Below, in pieces: positions 22,401 to 38,319 of a stretch of DNA of 64,000 bases. The stretch spans positions 56,888,001 through 56,952,000 of the forward strand of contig NC_081305.1 in assembly GCF_030435805.1 (NCBI RefSeq). The letters run 5' to 3'. Every line of letters begins with the position of its first letter. Positions within the stretch are counted from its first letter, which is position 1. Under the pieces are notes generated by a model, which searched no databases, was not told the DNA's origin, and saw nothing but the letters and a program-made list of their open reading frames with translations. The stretch is from Mustela lutreola. Its lineage: Eukaryota > Chordata > Mammalia > Carnivora > Mustelidae. The translations under genes and the position numbers were made by a program.

Positions 22401-25114
22401 GCTAGGTTGCTGCCTGACCCCTTTGTGGGTGGTGAGCCCCACCCTCACATCTGGCCCCTCAACAGTCAGCTGCGTGTTGTCGCTGCTGTGTGGCCATCCC
22501 TGGCATCCCCCGCCCAGTCTCTGCTGCTTTTGAGTTTATCCAGCTCCTGGCTCACGCAGTGCCTGGTGGTGTTTCAGCTGAGGGCACATTTTGAGTCCTT
22601 CCTGCCTCCTTTGAGGTCAGCGTCACTGTCCCCTGTCCTACCGATGAAGATGCTGAGGCTGAGACCAGAGACCCTTATTCAGGGCCTCATGGCCAGAGTC
22701 CAGATCTTTCTGGCTCCCAGTGTCATGATCTGAACCACAGCTTGCGCGCCCTCGTCATCCGTCTGCAGGGCTTCTTGGCGATAGAGGGGTCAGTGCTGGG
22801 CGAGGGGGCAGGGAACGGGAGGGGGGGGGGAGCTGGAGTCTCGAGGGGCCTCCAGCCGCCCTGCCCTCCGCCCTGCCTTTTGCCACATGGGGTGTCTGAG
22901 CACCACTGCTCTCTGCTCCCACTGGGGTAAGAGCCCAGGCTCTGGTGTCGGGCTGGCTCGCGTCCCCGCCCCCATGAACTCTGTGCCCTGAGCAGGTTAT
23001 CGGGCGTTTTCCACTTTCAGAATGGGGGTCACTATCATTCAACCCTCCCCGGGTCCACGTGATGGTTAAATGTGAGACGAACCCAGCACTAGTCCTGGCA
23101 CGTAGGAAGGACTCACATGAGGCAGCGGTCATTTACGCCCTACCCTGTGCACCGGCCTGGCATTTGCCCCCTACCCTGCACGCCGGCCTGGAAGACCTTC
23201 TCCCTCCCCTCTACCCCCACCTCAGCTTTCTTCCCCACAAGCTGTCTCTGCGGCCAGGCTTGGCCGGGCACAGTCCCACGGAGGTGCCTGCGGGGCACAG
23301 AGCCAGGTGATACTGGAGGCTGGCGGAAGGGCACAGAGTGCTGACTCGGGGCCAGGTGGCTCAGATCCCCTTGGCTGCTAGGCCGGTGGCTCCCATGTCC
23401 CATCTTCATTAGCCTGTCCCCTTCCTTCCTTCCTTCTTACCACCCTGGCGATGTCCAGCTCGCTGTCCAGAAGTACGAGGAGCTGTTCCCCGCCTTCTCC
23501 GGTTCCCGGGAGTGCACGCTGATGAAAGTGAGTGCCAGGCGCCCCGCCGCCCTCTCCCTGCCTCTGAGCCTGGAGAGCTCAGCCAGGACCCTGTTGGGGG
23601 GCGGGATCCAGAGGCTGGGACTCTGGGTATTACTGGCACTGTCACCATCACCGTCACTGTCACCGTCACCAAAGTTTGTACGGGCGGTTCTTCAGGGTCT
23701 TTCGTTTGTTTGTTGTTTTTCCTCTTCTCCTGTCTGGGCCTCCATTTTCTAGATGCGAGAAGTAAGGCTCAGGTTATGGTGGAGGTGGGAGCAGAGCCAG
23801 GAGGCCGCGTGATCTCTTGCACGAACACGTACACACATGCACACGTACACATGCACGTGCACACACGCACCAGGCAGAGGTAGAACTAGCTCCTTCCTCC
23901 ACCCTCCCCTCCCCCACCCAACCTACAACCCCCAGATGGAGTAGGTGTGTGTCTTATCAGGCCTCAGTGATAGGACTCTGGTGTCAGGCCTCAGGCCAGT
24001 CTTGGCCCCTGACCCCTGCCTGTCTGCTGTCTTCTTACAGAAACTATTAGATGCCCATGAGGAGCAGAATATTGACAGCTACACTGAGGCGGTGAGTGGC
24101 TGGGGCAGGGGCAGGGGGCGTCCTTCTCAGACACGCTGTCCTGTGAATCCCACCCTTGGTCTGGGCCCGGCCCTGGCTGTGAATTCCTTTCTCCAGTCAC
24201 CCCAGAATTCTCACGGGGAGCCCCAGAGGTACAGGAGGTGTTCCTGGCATACCAGAGATGATGACACCGGGGTGAGGTGAGGAGACTCATCCTCGGCCTC
24301 TTGGGGGCAGAGTGGGGAGGCAGACCCACATCTGTCTCTCTGTTCCCTGAGCCAAGGTCTTTGCACCAATGAGTGCCCCCCATGAGCAGTGGGGACAGGG
24401 AGAGAGGGAGACAAGTCATGAAAGGGCCTCCCCTTCCATAACCACCTTCCCTGGTAGAAGCACCCTACAGAGGTGTTTCTCCCTTTTCTTACTCTCTGGA
24501 ACAATCTGGGACTCTGTTGGGCCCAGTTCCGGTCCTAATGCAGTTGTGTAGACTGCGTCTGTCCAGTGGTGTCTCCTGGGAGCTCCTCAGGAATCCTACA
24601 CTATCAGTGATGACAGATACTGAAGTCCCTCCATTCCCTCCTGTCTGGGACGATGGGCTGGACGTCAGGAAGCTCCAGCGAGGAGAAGGGAGTAGGGCTG
24701 CCTCTAGGCAACAGGGCACTGGTTCTCCCTCTGGCCTCCATCCCTGTGAACAGGCCTTCACACCTCCAGGCCTGTTTCCCACCCATAAAACAAGGAAGCT
24801 GGAGCATTTTTATGCTGCGACATCTTTTCCTCTTCCCAAGGCAGCCTTAGAGGGAACCCCCTCCCTTTGCTCCTCTCTGGGAGGCAGGCTGGGACACACA
24901 TAGAGAATTTGGGGACCAGAGACTCTGGAACTGGGGACAAGGAGGGAATCAGGGCCAGGGCCAGCTATGGGACCGGCCCCTCAGACACCCCCCCGCCCCC
25001 TGTGTGTCCCAGGTGAAGGAGTACGATGCCATCTCCCGACTGGACCAGTGGCTCACCACCATGCTGCTCCGCATCAAGAAGACGATCCAGGGGGACGAGG
25101 AGGACCTGCGCTAA
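4348..25114 (+). CDS. NAPA: Alpha-SNAP, NSF attachment protein alpha (whole gene, 11 coding exons)
   Basis: Alpha-SNAP binds SNARE bundles and recruits and stimulates the ATPase NSF, so that SNAREs are pulled apart and reused after membrane fusion. It acts on the cytosolic face of secretory and endocytic membranes. Coding exons: 4348-4445, 12871-12950, 15361-15477, 20098-20144, 20870-20947, 21191-21246, 21333-21417, 22216-22320, 23459-23527, 24041-24091, 25013-25114. They total 888 bases, i.e. 295 codons and TAA, the usual length of the family. Every junction is GT-AG and in phase. The start [11 protein letters not shown] is the family's. The loop with F27, F28, L31 and F32 is the known membrane-touching segment; TPR-like helices follow; the penultimate L294, needed to stimulate NSF, is kept in the GDEEDLR tail. 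No break is seen. Beta-SNAP (NAPB) is the close paralogue, but this N-terminus and the synteny favour alpha. Confidence 0.98.
5102..5440 (-). mobile_element. MLT1-type (ERVL-MaLR) solo LTR fossil in NAPA intron 1
   Basis: The segment runs from a block like ACAAAGTACCCTAGAAGGGG through AGAAATTTATTTCTGACAGT and CATGACCTAATCACTTCCC to ATTCAGTCCAGAACAG, the layout of an MLT1/MaLR LTR read in reverse. No internal retroviral region is adjacent, so it is a solo LTR. It is an old, broken fossil, placed in the mammalian radiation from family age. Confidence 0.7.
5540..5665 (-). repeat. MIR SINE fragment
   Basis: CATCCTCACAACATCCCTGT and the surrounding sequence match the MIR 3' half in reverse orientation. 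Boundaries are approximate. Confidence 0.55.
6770..6910 (+). repeat. MIR SINE fragment
   Basis: TAATACCTACTTCACGGG followed by a GCGCCTGGCCCTGGTGAATG block and a TATTAATA end match the MIR 3' end on the + strand. Confidence 0.55.
7790..8255 (-). repeat. Two MIR-like fragments in NAPA intron 1
   Basis: At 7800-7900, TGAGCACCTGCCATGTGGCG, and at 8050-8250, TTTGAGCACCTGCCCTAGC with GATAAAGCAACTGAGGCTCC and CCCAAGGTCACGCC: both are MIR in reverse orientation. The second is nearly full length. Confidence 0.6.
8256..9950. other. NAPA intron 1 interior without recognised features
   Basis: G+C-rich intronic DNA with overlapping chance frames on both strands, including one of 211 codons on + at 9137 and one of 197 on - at 8989. 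A G run lies near 8437-8448. I recognise no exon, RNA gene or interspersed repeat. Confidence 0.45.
9960..10125. repeat. L2-like fragment
   Basis: GGGGCTTTGCACATGCTGTG followed by GGTCTTCCCTCTTTC and an AGCTCCTTAGTCATCTTTG block resembles the L2 LINE near its 3' end. Boundaries are approximate. Confidence 0.5.
11330..11430. mobile_element. MER5A-like remnant
   Basis: AAAAAGCCTGACTCCAGGCC and CATCCAGACCCACTGAGTG resemble the MER5A central segment. Short and decayed. Confidence 0.45.
11950..12330 (+). mobile_element. Old L1 fragment in NAPA intron 1
   Basis: TGAACATCCTTGCACCTTC then GGGTAGAGTGCTAGAAATG then CAAGCAGTACAAAGGAGG fits the 3' UTR of a mammalian-wide L1. The flanks are A/T-rich, in contrast to the surrounding intron. 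Confidence 0.5.
12871..12950 (+). CDS. NAPA: NAPA coding exon 2
   Basis: Encodes residues 33-59: [20 protein letters not shown], then KMAKNWS. The acceptor is CTTTCCCCAG and the donor GTATGT. The Thr in EIYTRAA is Ala in human as I recall it, a mild change. Confidence 0.97.
13190..15360. other. NAPA intron 2, no further gene recognised
   Basis: G+C-rich intronic DNA. A short (GGCA)-type run sits at about 13976-13996. Chance frames reach 256 codons on the minus strand (13493-14263) but show no family motif and no neighbouring exon support. Confidence 0.45.
15361..15477 (+). CDS. NAPA: NAPA coding exon 3
   Basis: Encodes residues 60-98, with [17 protein letters not shown] and the repeat-like [12 protein letters not shown], a TPR-like helical hairpin. 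The acceptor is CTGTTCCAG and the donor GTGAGC. Confidence 0.97.
15478..20097. other. NAPA intron 3
   Basis: This 4.6 kb intron holds a perfect palindromic CRE (TGACGTCA, 19184-19191), an A run at 16199-16214 and a 29-base A run at 19385-19413. The long A run is not preceded by a recognisable SINE or LINE 3' end. I saw no gene inside it. Confidence 0.5.
19184..19191 (+). promoter_or_regulatory. Palindromic CRE in NAPA intron 3
   Basis: TGACGTCA is the full cAMP-response element bound by CREB/ATF proteins. It lies about 900 bases upstream of exon 4 in otherwise unremarkable intron sequence, so its function is uncertain. Confidence 0.35.
20098..20144 (+). CDS. NAPA: NAPA coding exon 4
   Basis: Short exon encoding [16 protein letters not shown] (to residue 114). 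The acceptor tract is pyrimidine-rich (CTTCTCTCCCCAG) and the donor is GTAAGG. Confidence 0.96.
20870..20947 (+). CDS. NAPA: NAPA coding exon 5
   Basis: Encodes residues 115-140: [18 protein letters not shown] followed by TELVDIEK. Both ends are in phase 0. Acceptor CCCGCCCAG, donor GTGAGG. Confidence 0.97.
21191..21246 (+). CDS. NAPA: NAPA coding exon 6
   Basis: Encodes [18 protein letters not shown] and two bases of the next Ser codon. It is separated from exon 7 by an intron of only 86 bases. Confidence 0.97.
21333..21417 (+). CDS. NAPA: NAPA coding exon 7
   Basis: Encodes [19 protein letters not shown] then [10 protein letters not shown], another TPR-like hairpin, to residue 187. The Gln in YAAQLEQ is Leu in human as I recall it. 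Confidence 0.97.
22216..22320 (+). CDS. NAPA: NAPA coding exon 8
   Basis: Encodes residues 188-222: [20 protein letters not shown] then [15 protein letters not shown]. Phase 0 at both ends. Confidence 0.97.
22560..22740 (-). repeat. MIR fragment in NAPA intron 8
   Basis: The order ACTGTCCCCTGTCCTACCGA, GATGCTGAGGCTGAGACC, GGCCAGAGTCCAGATC fits MIR in reverse. Approximate ends. Confidence 0.5.
22905..23115 (+). repeat. MIR fragment in NAPA intron 8
   Basis: GAGCCCAGGCTCTGGTGTCG, then CAGAATGGGGGTCACTATC, then GTGATGGTTAAATGTGAG and TAGTCCTGGCACGTAGGAAG follow the MIR consensus on + from head to tail. Confidence 0.6.
23459..23527 (+). CDS. NAPA: NAPA coding exon 9
   Basis: Encodes [18 protein letters not shown] then CTLMK, to residue 245. 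The donor is GTGAGT. Confidence 0.97.
23640..23672 (+). repeat. GTCACC-type hexamer simple repeat
   Basis: Short tandem repeat of a 6-base unit (CACCGTCACTGTCACC pattern) in NAPA intron 9, about five units with single changes. Confidence 0.8.
23825..23870. repeat. Alternating purine-pyrimidine tract (Z-DNA-prone)
   Basis: For about 46 bases every purine is followed by a pyrimidine (ACACGTACACACATGCACAC and on). It is a mixed CA/TG/CG run and not a pure dinucleotide repeat. Such tracts readily adopt left-handed DNA. Confidence 0.75.
24041..24091 (+). CDS. NAPA: NAPA coding exon 10
   Basis: Encodes [17 protein letters not shown] (17 codons, phase 0). Asp, Ile and Ala here replace Glu, Val and Ser of human as I recall it; all are conservative. 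Confidence 0.97.
25013..25114 (+). CDS. NAPA: NAPA coding exon 11 and stop
   Basis: Encodes residues 263-295, ending [10 protein letters not shown], with TAA at 25112-25114. The C-terminal helical bundle and acidic tail contact NSF. Confidence 0.97.
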   Translation: MKEYDAISRLDQWLTTMLLRIKKTIQGDEEDLR

Positions 25115-25786
25115 GCCCCACCCAGCCCCCTGGCAACTGTCTTCCTGCCCCGTCTTCTCTCCCCCGCGCCCCTCCAGTGCGTGAGCCCAGAGAGAAAGGC
25201 AGGGCCGAGACCTTGGCTGTGAGACCTTCCCTCCCTTCCCGCAGAGGAGTCTCCCCAAGCCATAGTGTGGGTTCAGCCCTGCTTTGGAGCCCCTGAGGCG
25301 GGGCCTGCTGGCCGGACAGTCCCCCTCTGTTCTCGCTGCACCCCTTGCCTCCTGCCCATTTATTTAAGCCCCCCAAAGGTCCCCTTCTCTGCCCCAAAAC
25401 ACAGACTCTTTGACACAGACCTTTTTGCTGTGGGTGCTGCCAGGGGTGGGGGTCAGTGTCTGGTCCCCCATCTCCTGACCAGCTGAGGCGTGAGGCTGGT
25501 TTCTGCTGTTCCCACTTGTCCTCCAGCCGAGCTCTGAGCACATGTAGCTGCTGAGATTTGCTCTCACCTCGGGGGGGTGGGCCCCTCCCCCTCCAGTGCC
25601 GGGAACCACCCCCCCCCACTAAGCCTCCTGCAGCCCTGACCTCTCAGGATAGACCGCAGGCCCTGGAGCTCAGGGTCATCCCTGCATTCACCCCTTCTTC
25701 TGCTCCTTCCCTAGTGCTTTGAGGTTTTATGGTCAGAAGCTGCAGCTGGCCTAAGAAAAAAAATAAAAAAGAATACTTTGCATGAG
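25115..25786 (+). other. NAPA: NAPA 3' UTR
   Basis: C-rich untranslated sequence of about 670 bases from the stop to the AATAAA region. Its 3' boundary is inferred from the polyadenylation signal, which lies about 20 bases upstream. Confidence 0.75.
25762..25767 (+). terminator. NAPA: NAPA polyadenylation signal AATAAA
   Basis: A canonical AATAAA inside an A-rich run, followed by TTTGCATGAGTCTC and a CT/T-rich stretch. It lies about 650 bases after the stop codon and is the only such hexamer seen in that stretch. Confidence 0.85.
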
Positions 25787-26659
25787 TCTCCCTTCCTCCT
25801 CCTCACCTCTGCTGCCCCCTTCTCCCTTCAGGGCTGGTGTCCTGTCTCCCTACTCCTCCTGGTCCCGGGCTTGGGCTCTGGACACACTGGGTGGGAAAGA
25901 GGGCAGGTGTGACCAGGAGACAGGGCTGGGTTCAGAGGTCCCCAGGGAGGCCTAGGGATGAGTGGGCTCGGGAGTCTAGGAGTACCCAGCTTAATCCTAT
26001 GGCCTCTGAGTTCTGTGGGCCTGAGTTTCCTCAGCTGGGATGGCGGGTGGCAGTCCCAGCCCTCAGCTGGCTAGAGAATGGAGGTTAAGGACAGTGGTGG
26101 TAAGGAGGCTGAAAGAGAGTCCCCTGGTGCTCAAGTCTGCCTGGAAGGAGGGTTGAAAGCCCCACTGCTATTTGTTCCAGGCATCCCAGGACAAGGGGGG
26201 AAACAGCTTAGGTGGGCAGTGCATGAAGACCAAGCGGGCATGGCAGTGGAAGAGGAGATGGCAGGAGCCCTCTGCCCAGGGAAGGTGGGCAAGAACCACC
26301 AGCCTCCACCACACGCCACAGTGGAGGCCTGTGTGGAGGTGAGCAGTCTGATGTGCATGGGCTGTGCCTGGCCCTGGGCTGTGGGGTCACTGAGCTGGAG
26401 GAAGCTCTGCCCAAAAGGCACAGTTGCTATGGGTTGGGATGTCAGGAAGTGAACTGGGGGGTGGGAGTGGGGTAGATGCAGAGGAGGGGCTGCCTGGGAG
26501 ACCAGGTCAGGCTCCTCAAAGAGGTGCTCCAGGCCAGAACCCGGAAGAAGCCCAAGAGAGGTTCAGGTTCAGTGTCAAGTCCATTCTCTATAGACTACTG
26601 TAGGAGGCCCTGCTCCTGTCCCCTTCAGCTCCTCCCACAGCTCAGAAGGATTGATTGAT

Positions 26660-26935
26660 GATGGCTGCCTAGGGCTCAGTTAAGACTCCTGAGACCTGAG
26701 ATCGATTACCAATGTCTGCCACTGGCACAGGTTTAAAGATATGTAGGTCAGAATTTTTCTGCCACCCTGACCTCAGTAGTGAGTCTCGACCCTGGCTGTG
26801 CTTAAAATCATTTAAAGTACACAAGCTTGGGTCACAGCGTGATAAATTGTGATTTGGGTGAAGCTCCCCACCCTTCTGGGGGGTTTTGGTTTTTTCCTGT
26901 AAATTCCACAGCTGAGTCACATGTGCCACAAGAGG
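26660..26935. mobile_element. MER5-like hAT-Charlie remnant
   Basis: GTGAGTCTCGACCCTGGCTG followed by TGCTTAAAATCATTTAAAG resembles the MER5A/B core. The edges are poorly defined. Confidence 0.5.
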
Positions 26936-27104
26936 TGGAAATCACTGAGCAGGACACTTCTTTCCTTCCCAACATACAACTTTATTTATTCACTTAACAG
27001 ATGTTAAGTGAACATAGTTCAGAGGTTACCACGTGAGGGAGAAGCAGCCTGAAGAAAACATTCTTGAGAAGCAGAATTAGACCCCACGTTCAACTGACAC
27101 AGCG

Positions 27105-27205
27105 AGTATCTACTAAGCACCTACTGTATGCCATGCCTGGGCTACGCCCTGGGAATACAGCATGAAACCACACAGCCAGACCCTGCCCTCCAAGATTTGG
27201 TCACC
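27105..27205 (+). repeat. L2 LINE 3' fragment
   Basis: TACTAAGCACCTACTGTATG then CCATGCCTGGGCTACGCCC then GGGAATACAGCATGAAACC is the typical L2 3' end on the + strand. Confidence 0.7.
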
Positions 27206-27492
27206 AAATCCCAAAGTCGAGAAGGGACACAAACTCCCCTTCACCACCCTCCAGATCCCATGTGCCTTTGAGAAATTTCCCCTTGTGTCTCTTACGTAAC
27301 GTCCCTGGTGCTTGGCAAAGGGGCTGGCACAGAGTCTTTGGATTTCCAACACCTATATACTGAATGCTTAACTTTGTGTCCAGCCTTGTGGTCCAGGACT
27401 GGGGATCTGACTGTGACCAAGGGACATCTAGTCAATACCTTCATGGTTCCCGCTGTCCTTGTTTATTGTGTGCACACACGTGAGCTTTCTAC

Positions 27493-27494
<2 letters not shown>

Positions 27495-27524
<30 letters not shown>
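27495..27524 (+). repeat. (TG)15 microsatellite
   Basis: A pure dinucleotide run of about 30 bases, probably variable between individuals. Confidence 0.95.
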
Positions 27525-27525
<1 letters not shown>

Positions 27526-27689
27526 CAGATCACTCAAGGTGGCCGCACAGTTGGCCAACTCATGTCTTCTGGAAATGATGTACAGATGTATACAGAGTCC
27601 TCAAACTCTTGATGCCCTTCTAGGTCAAAAAAGAAAAAAAAAGAGGCACGTATGTGAACCCCTGAAGACCCCAGAGTCAGAAACACCGG

Positions 27690-27860
27690 GCTGACACCCC
27701 AGTCTCCACCACTTTTGAGTCCTATCAGAGCCACAATTTCATCCTCTGTAAATTGGGATAATGAAGTTCTTTGCAGAGTTGGAAGGGTTTGTTGAGACTG
27801 ATAAATAAAGGATGACCGGGCACACAGGAAGTGCTCAATAAATGCTGAGTAAATGAATTC
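27690..27860 (+). repeat. MIR SINE
   Basis: TCATCCTCTGTAAATTGGGA then GATAATGAAG and AGTGCTCAATAAATGCTGAG match the MIR second half on +. Confidence 0.75.
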
Positions 27861-28034
27861 AGAGTAACCACAGCCGGGTGGTTGTCAGCATTCCGTGACA
27901 ATCGGGGTCAACGTGCCTGCACCAAGTAGGTATTCAGTGAAGGAGGTGGTTATTTGCCGGGACAGACAGCCAGATCCTTCTTCGTTGAGTAGGAATCCAT
28001 TTAACCACTTTAAAGGGAACGTGATGAAGACAAC

Positions 28035-28215
28035 AGACTGTGAACTATCTTGTTTGGATTCCACTACTGCTGCTTACCAGCTGTGCTATAGGACGCAGAT
28101 TACCTCAGGAGCCTCGATTCCTTCGTAAAACCTAGTAACTGCCTCAGCCTGCTTCTGAGTTTGAAATAAATAGATGGAAAGCGCTTAGAACACCTTCTGG
28201 TACGTAAGGACGATA
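28035..28215 (+). repeat. MIR SINE next to the KPTN promoter
   Basis: GCTTACCAGCTGTGCTATAG, then GGAAAGCGCTTAGAACACC and the following TTCTGGTACGTAAGGAC are in MIR order on +. It lies about 100 bases upstream of the CpG island. Confidence 0.65.
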
Positions 28216-28299
28216 CGGAGTTTTAGGATTACTACTGTACCTTCCACACTGCACTACGAGACCGCCCCCCAGTTCAGGCCACAATCTGCTAGCGGCAGC

Positions 28300-35450
<7,151 letters not shown>

Positions 35451-37600
35451 GCTCCCACCCACTGCCCGTCCCAGGCCCAGGGGCAGTCACTGGAGTAATT
35501 GCCTCTAACCGTTCACAGTGGCGAAGCCTCCTGAAGGAAGGGAGGGTCTCCCCAGGCCCCCCAGGATGGTGGAACTGGGAGTCAGTGCTCTGACTCTGCC
35601 CCCTTGTGCACTGCAGGCCTGGCTGACGCACTCCTGTCTCTGTACCTCAGTGTCCCCGTTTGAAAAATGGGACAGTCTCACCCCCCTGATCACCCCCATG
35701 GAGACTTGGTCAACCTGTGATTATTTATATGTCCAGAGGAAGTGGACTTCAGTTGTCTTCATTCTTTTGTTCTGGCAAGTGTTTGACAACTGCCGTGGGC
35801 CAGGCTCGTTGTTGGGTGCTGGATTCGCCCAGAAGAATAGGAGAGAGGGACACATGGGGAGAGAAAAATCCGAGGTTCAACCTAGAACCGGGACTGTGGT
35901 GAGATCCTAGTGTAGACCTCAGAGGACGGAAATGAGGACCTGCCATAAAGGCTGAAATGAAACCAAGGTGGAAGGTTACAGAAGCGGAAAAGGACTGAGA
36001 TTAGACCCCCTGGGGGAAGTACAGAAATTAAGCCTCAGAGGAAGGATATGGGTGGGAAGGGCTGTTGTGGGAAACTGTGGTCAGATTGCAGCAAAGGATT
36101 TGAGGCTAGACCCCCACCACCACGACCATGAATAATGCTGAGGTTGGACCCCCAACAAATTACTATGGTTAGACTTTGTGCCAAGGGCCCAAGTCAGACC
36201 CCAGCAGAAAGCAACTGAGTTTAGATCCCAGTTGAGACATGCTTAGATGGAACCCAGGAGGGAAAGACCCCTGGTGGGCCATGCTGAAAGGCCCAGGATT
36301 AGACCTGGTTGGACTGGAAAAGACTGGAAAGCCCAGGGGATCCAGGGACCAGGAAGTCTGAGACAGGGCTGATTTCCCTGGCCCAAGGCTGGGAGGGCTT
36401 TAGAAGTTGCTCCCTCCTGTGGCCCTGTCTATGGCAAGGGAGAAGGAAGCAGCTGCTTGTATTTGCAGGACCAGTGGAGGGCAGGAATCAGGAGAACTCT
36501 CGCCCTCCCCCACAGGCCAGGAATAGCTTCTGTGTTGGGGGGGGGGGGGTATGTTGGGGAAGAAATTCCTGAGCGGGATCCAGGCTGGTGGAGAGGGTGG
36601 GCTTTTTCTTCCCTGGGACAGGGTTTGGGTGGGACTCCTGCTTCCCTGGGCAGAGGGGGGCAGATCCCCCAGGCATCCTGGCCATCTGTCTACCTCCTAC
36701 CAAGGAAGTCCACCCCATGGTCTGACCACGCACACAGACCATAAACACCAAGCCACCTGGTGGGTTTTTAGGGAGGCAGGAGCCCACCAATCCTTGGCCG
36801 CCCTTGTCAGCTCCCAGAACCCTGGACCCAAGCGTGGGAAATTGCAGGGAGCTGAACCGCCTCCCTCTTGCTGGCAGCCCGCCCAAGGCTGTCCAGCCTG
36901 GACCCGTGTTGGGCACAGTGGCGGGGGCGGGGTCTCCTCTCTCCTGCCACGGGCCTCAGCCGCATCCCCTCCCGTCCTGGGTGGGAGTGGGACTCTGGCG
37001 TGGGATTTTGGTGAGTTTAGTCAGTGATGGTGTGAATATGAAGCGTGTGTCCCCTTCAGGGCTCAGGATTGTGTGTTTTCAGGACTCGGCCCCTCGCCCG
37101 GCTGTTGGCTATTCGCTGACCACTCGTCACTTGCTCCCGCATGTGGGACCACATGTGCCGTGGAGTGGTTAAGGGTGTGGAGCCCAAAGCTCCGCGTGGC
37201 CACTCTGTGCCTCGATTTCCCCATCTGTAAAATGAGGCTAATAATGTTACCTCATGGGGTTGTTTGGAGGACTAGTTGTGTCAACACCTGTCAGTCACTT
37301 ACCAAAAAAAAAAAGTGTTTAACACCACCTGGCACGAGGTAAAGGGGGTATGAATGGCAACTGTTGTTACTATTATTAATGGGTACCTTTGTGGTTGTTT
37401 CGGGCCCGCTGGGCGAGGTTCTGTCTGGAGGCAGAGCATGTGAATTTGGATCTGACTCTGGTTAAACATTCTTGCCCTCCCCCTGGTTCTGTGAGCCTGT
37501 AACTATTTGTAGCTGTTCGTGCCTCTCTGGCCCTTGTATGGATCAGAGTCTGTGTGTGTTGGGGAGGAGGAGGGATGCCTCTGAATGACCCCCAACCCCT
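35451..37600. other. KPTN-SLC8A2 intergenic DNA
   Basis: No gene was recognised. It holds the KPTN 3' UTR (end not defined), the decayed repeat to about 36320, and a MIR copy at about 37165-37380. I found no AATAAA or ATTAAA between the KPTN stop and about 37600; the nearest variant is CATAAA at 35944-35949. Confidence 0.55.
37165..37380 (+). repeat. MIR SINE
   Basis: GAGTGGTTAAGGGTGTGGAG, then CATCTGTAAAATGAGGCTAA and TGTTACTATTATTAATGG run in MIR order on +. It is close to full length, with an inserted A run near 37303-37313. Confidence 0.8.
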
Positions 37601-37628
37601 CCCAACACGCACACACCGAGCACCCTCC

Positions 37629-37656
37629 GCCGCTGTCCCCGGTCTGTGGTGCTGAA
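37629..37656 (-). promoter_or_regulatory. Expanded-spacing REST (RE1) element
   Basis: GCCGCTGTCC (37629-37638) and GGTGCTGAA (37648-37656) are the two RE1 half-sites in the correct order for the minus strand. They are separated by 9 bases where the canonical element has 2. REST is known to bind half-sites with an added gap of this size. Confidence 0.55.
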
Positions 37657-37689
37657 CCTGAAGGGTGGGATGGGAAGCTCAGGCTCCCC

Positions 37690-37923
37690 CCAGCCTCCTC
37701 TCTCCAGGCCCCTCCCCTAGCCTCCCCCGCCCCAGCAGCCTCCCCTCTCCCCGCCTCCTCCTCCTCCCCTCGGTCTGTGGCTCCTCCTCCTCCCTCCCGG
37801 CACTCTCCCCCGTCCCTCCTCCTCCCTCTCTCCCGACTCCCCCCCTGTTCCTCCCCCCTCTTCCTCTCCTCCCTCTATCCCCTCTCCCTCCCCTCCTCCC
37901 TGGCTCTCCCTCTCAGTCTCCAG

Positions 37924-37968
<45 letters not shown>

Positions 37969-37972
37969 GGCG
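37690..37972 (+). repeat. Long pyrimidine tract with (CT)n
   Basis: About 280 bases of almost pure C/T, ending with about 20 CT units (about 37925-37965). It lies within or just upstream of the probable first SLC8A2 exon. Confidence 0.85.
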
Positions 37973-38319
37973 GAGTCGCCCACCACTGCCAGCCCAGTGC
38001 TAGGGGGACCTGCTCCAGGCTACAGCTGCAGGTAAGAGACCTTCGTTGGGGAGGAGGGGCAGTGTGGGGAGCAGGATGGTGTTGCCTGGGCAGGCTGGTA
38101 GAGGGGGACATTTCAGGAGCCAGGAGCGGCTTTTCCCTGAGCTCGTTTATGGAGGTTGGGGGGGTGCTGCATATCCCGGGTGGGGATACCAGGTTCCTTC
38201 CGTGGGTTGGGGGCGCCACCAGCAGCCAACATCCTCAGCTCCTCCTGTGTTCTAGGGAGCATGGCCGGCTGGGGAGGGGGTGCCTCCTGGCACTGAGGGG
38301 GCACTGAGGCACCATCTGG

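Larger units (their letters stand above)
25790..28290. other. NAPA-KPTN intergenic DNA
   Basis: No gene was recognised in this 2.5 kb. It holds a MER5-like remnant (about 26660-26935), an L2 fragment (27105-27205), a (TG)15 run (27495-27524) and two MIR copies (27690-27860, 28035-28215). 25790-26640 is G+C-rich with no clear feature. Confidence 0.6.
37600..38031 (+). promoter_or_regulatory. SLC8A2: SLC8A2 promoter region and probable non-coding exon 1
   Basis: A G+C-rich segment contains an expanded-spacing REST-like element (37629-37656) and a long pyrimidine tract with (CT)n. It leads to GGCTACAGCTGCAG before GTAAGAGACC, a good donor, so a 5' UTR exon probably ends at 38031. It would splice to 42543, 15 bases before the start codon. 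The transcription start is not resolved, and the exon is inferred from the donor and position only. Confidence 0.45.
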
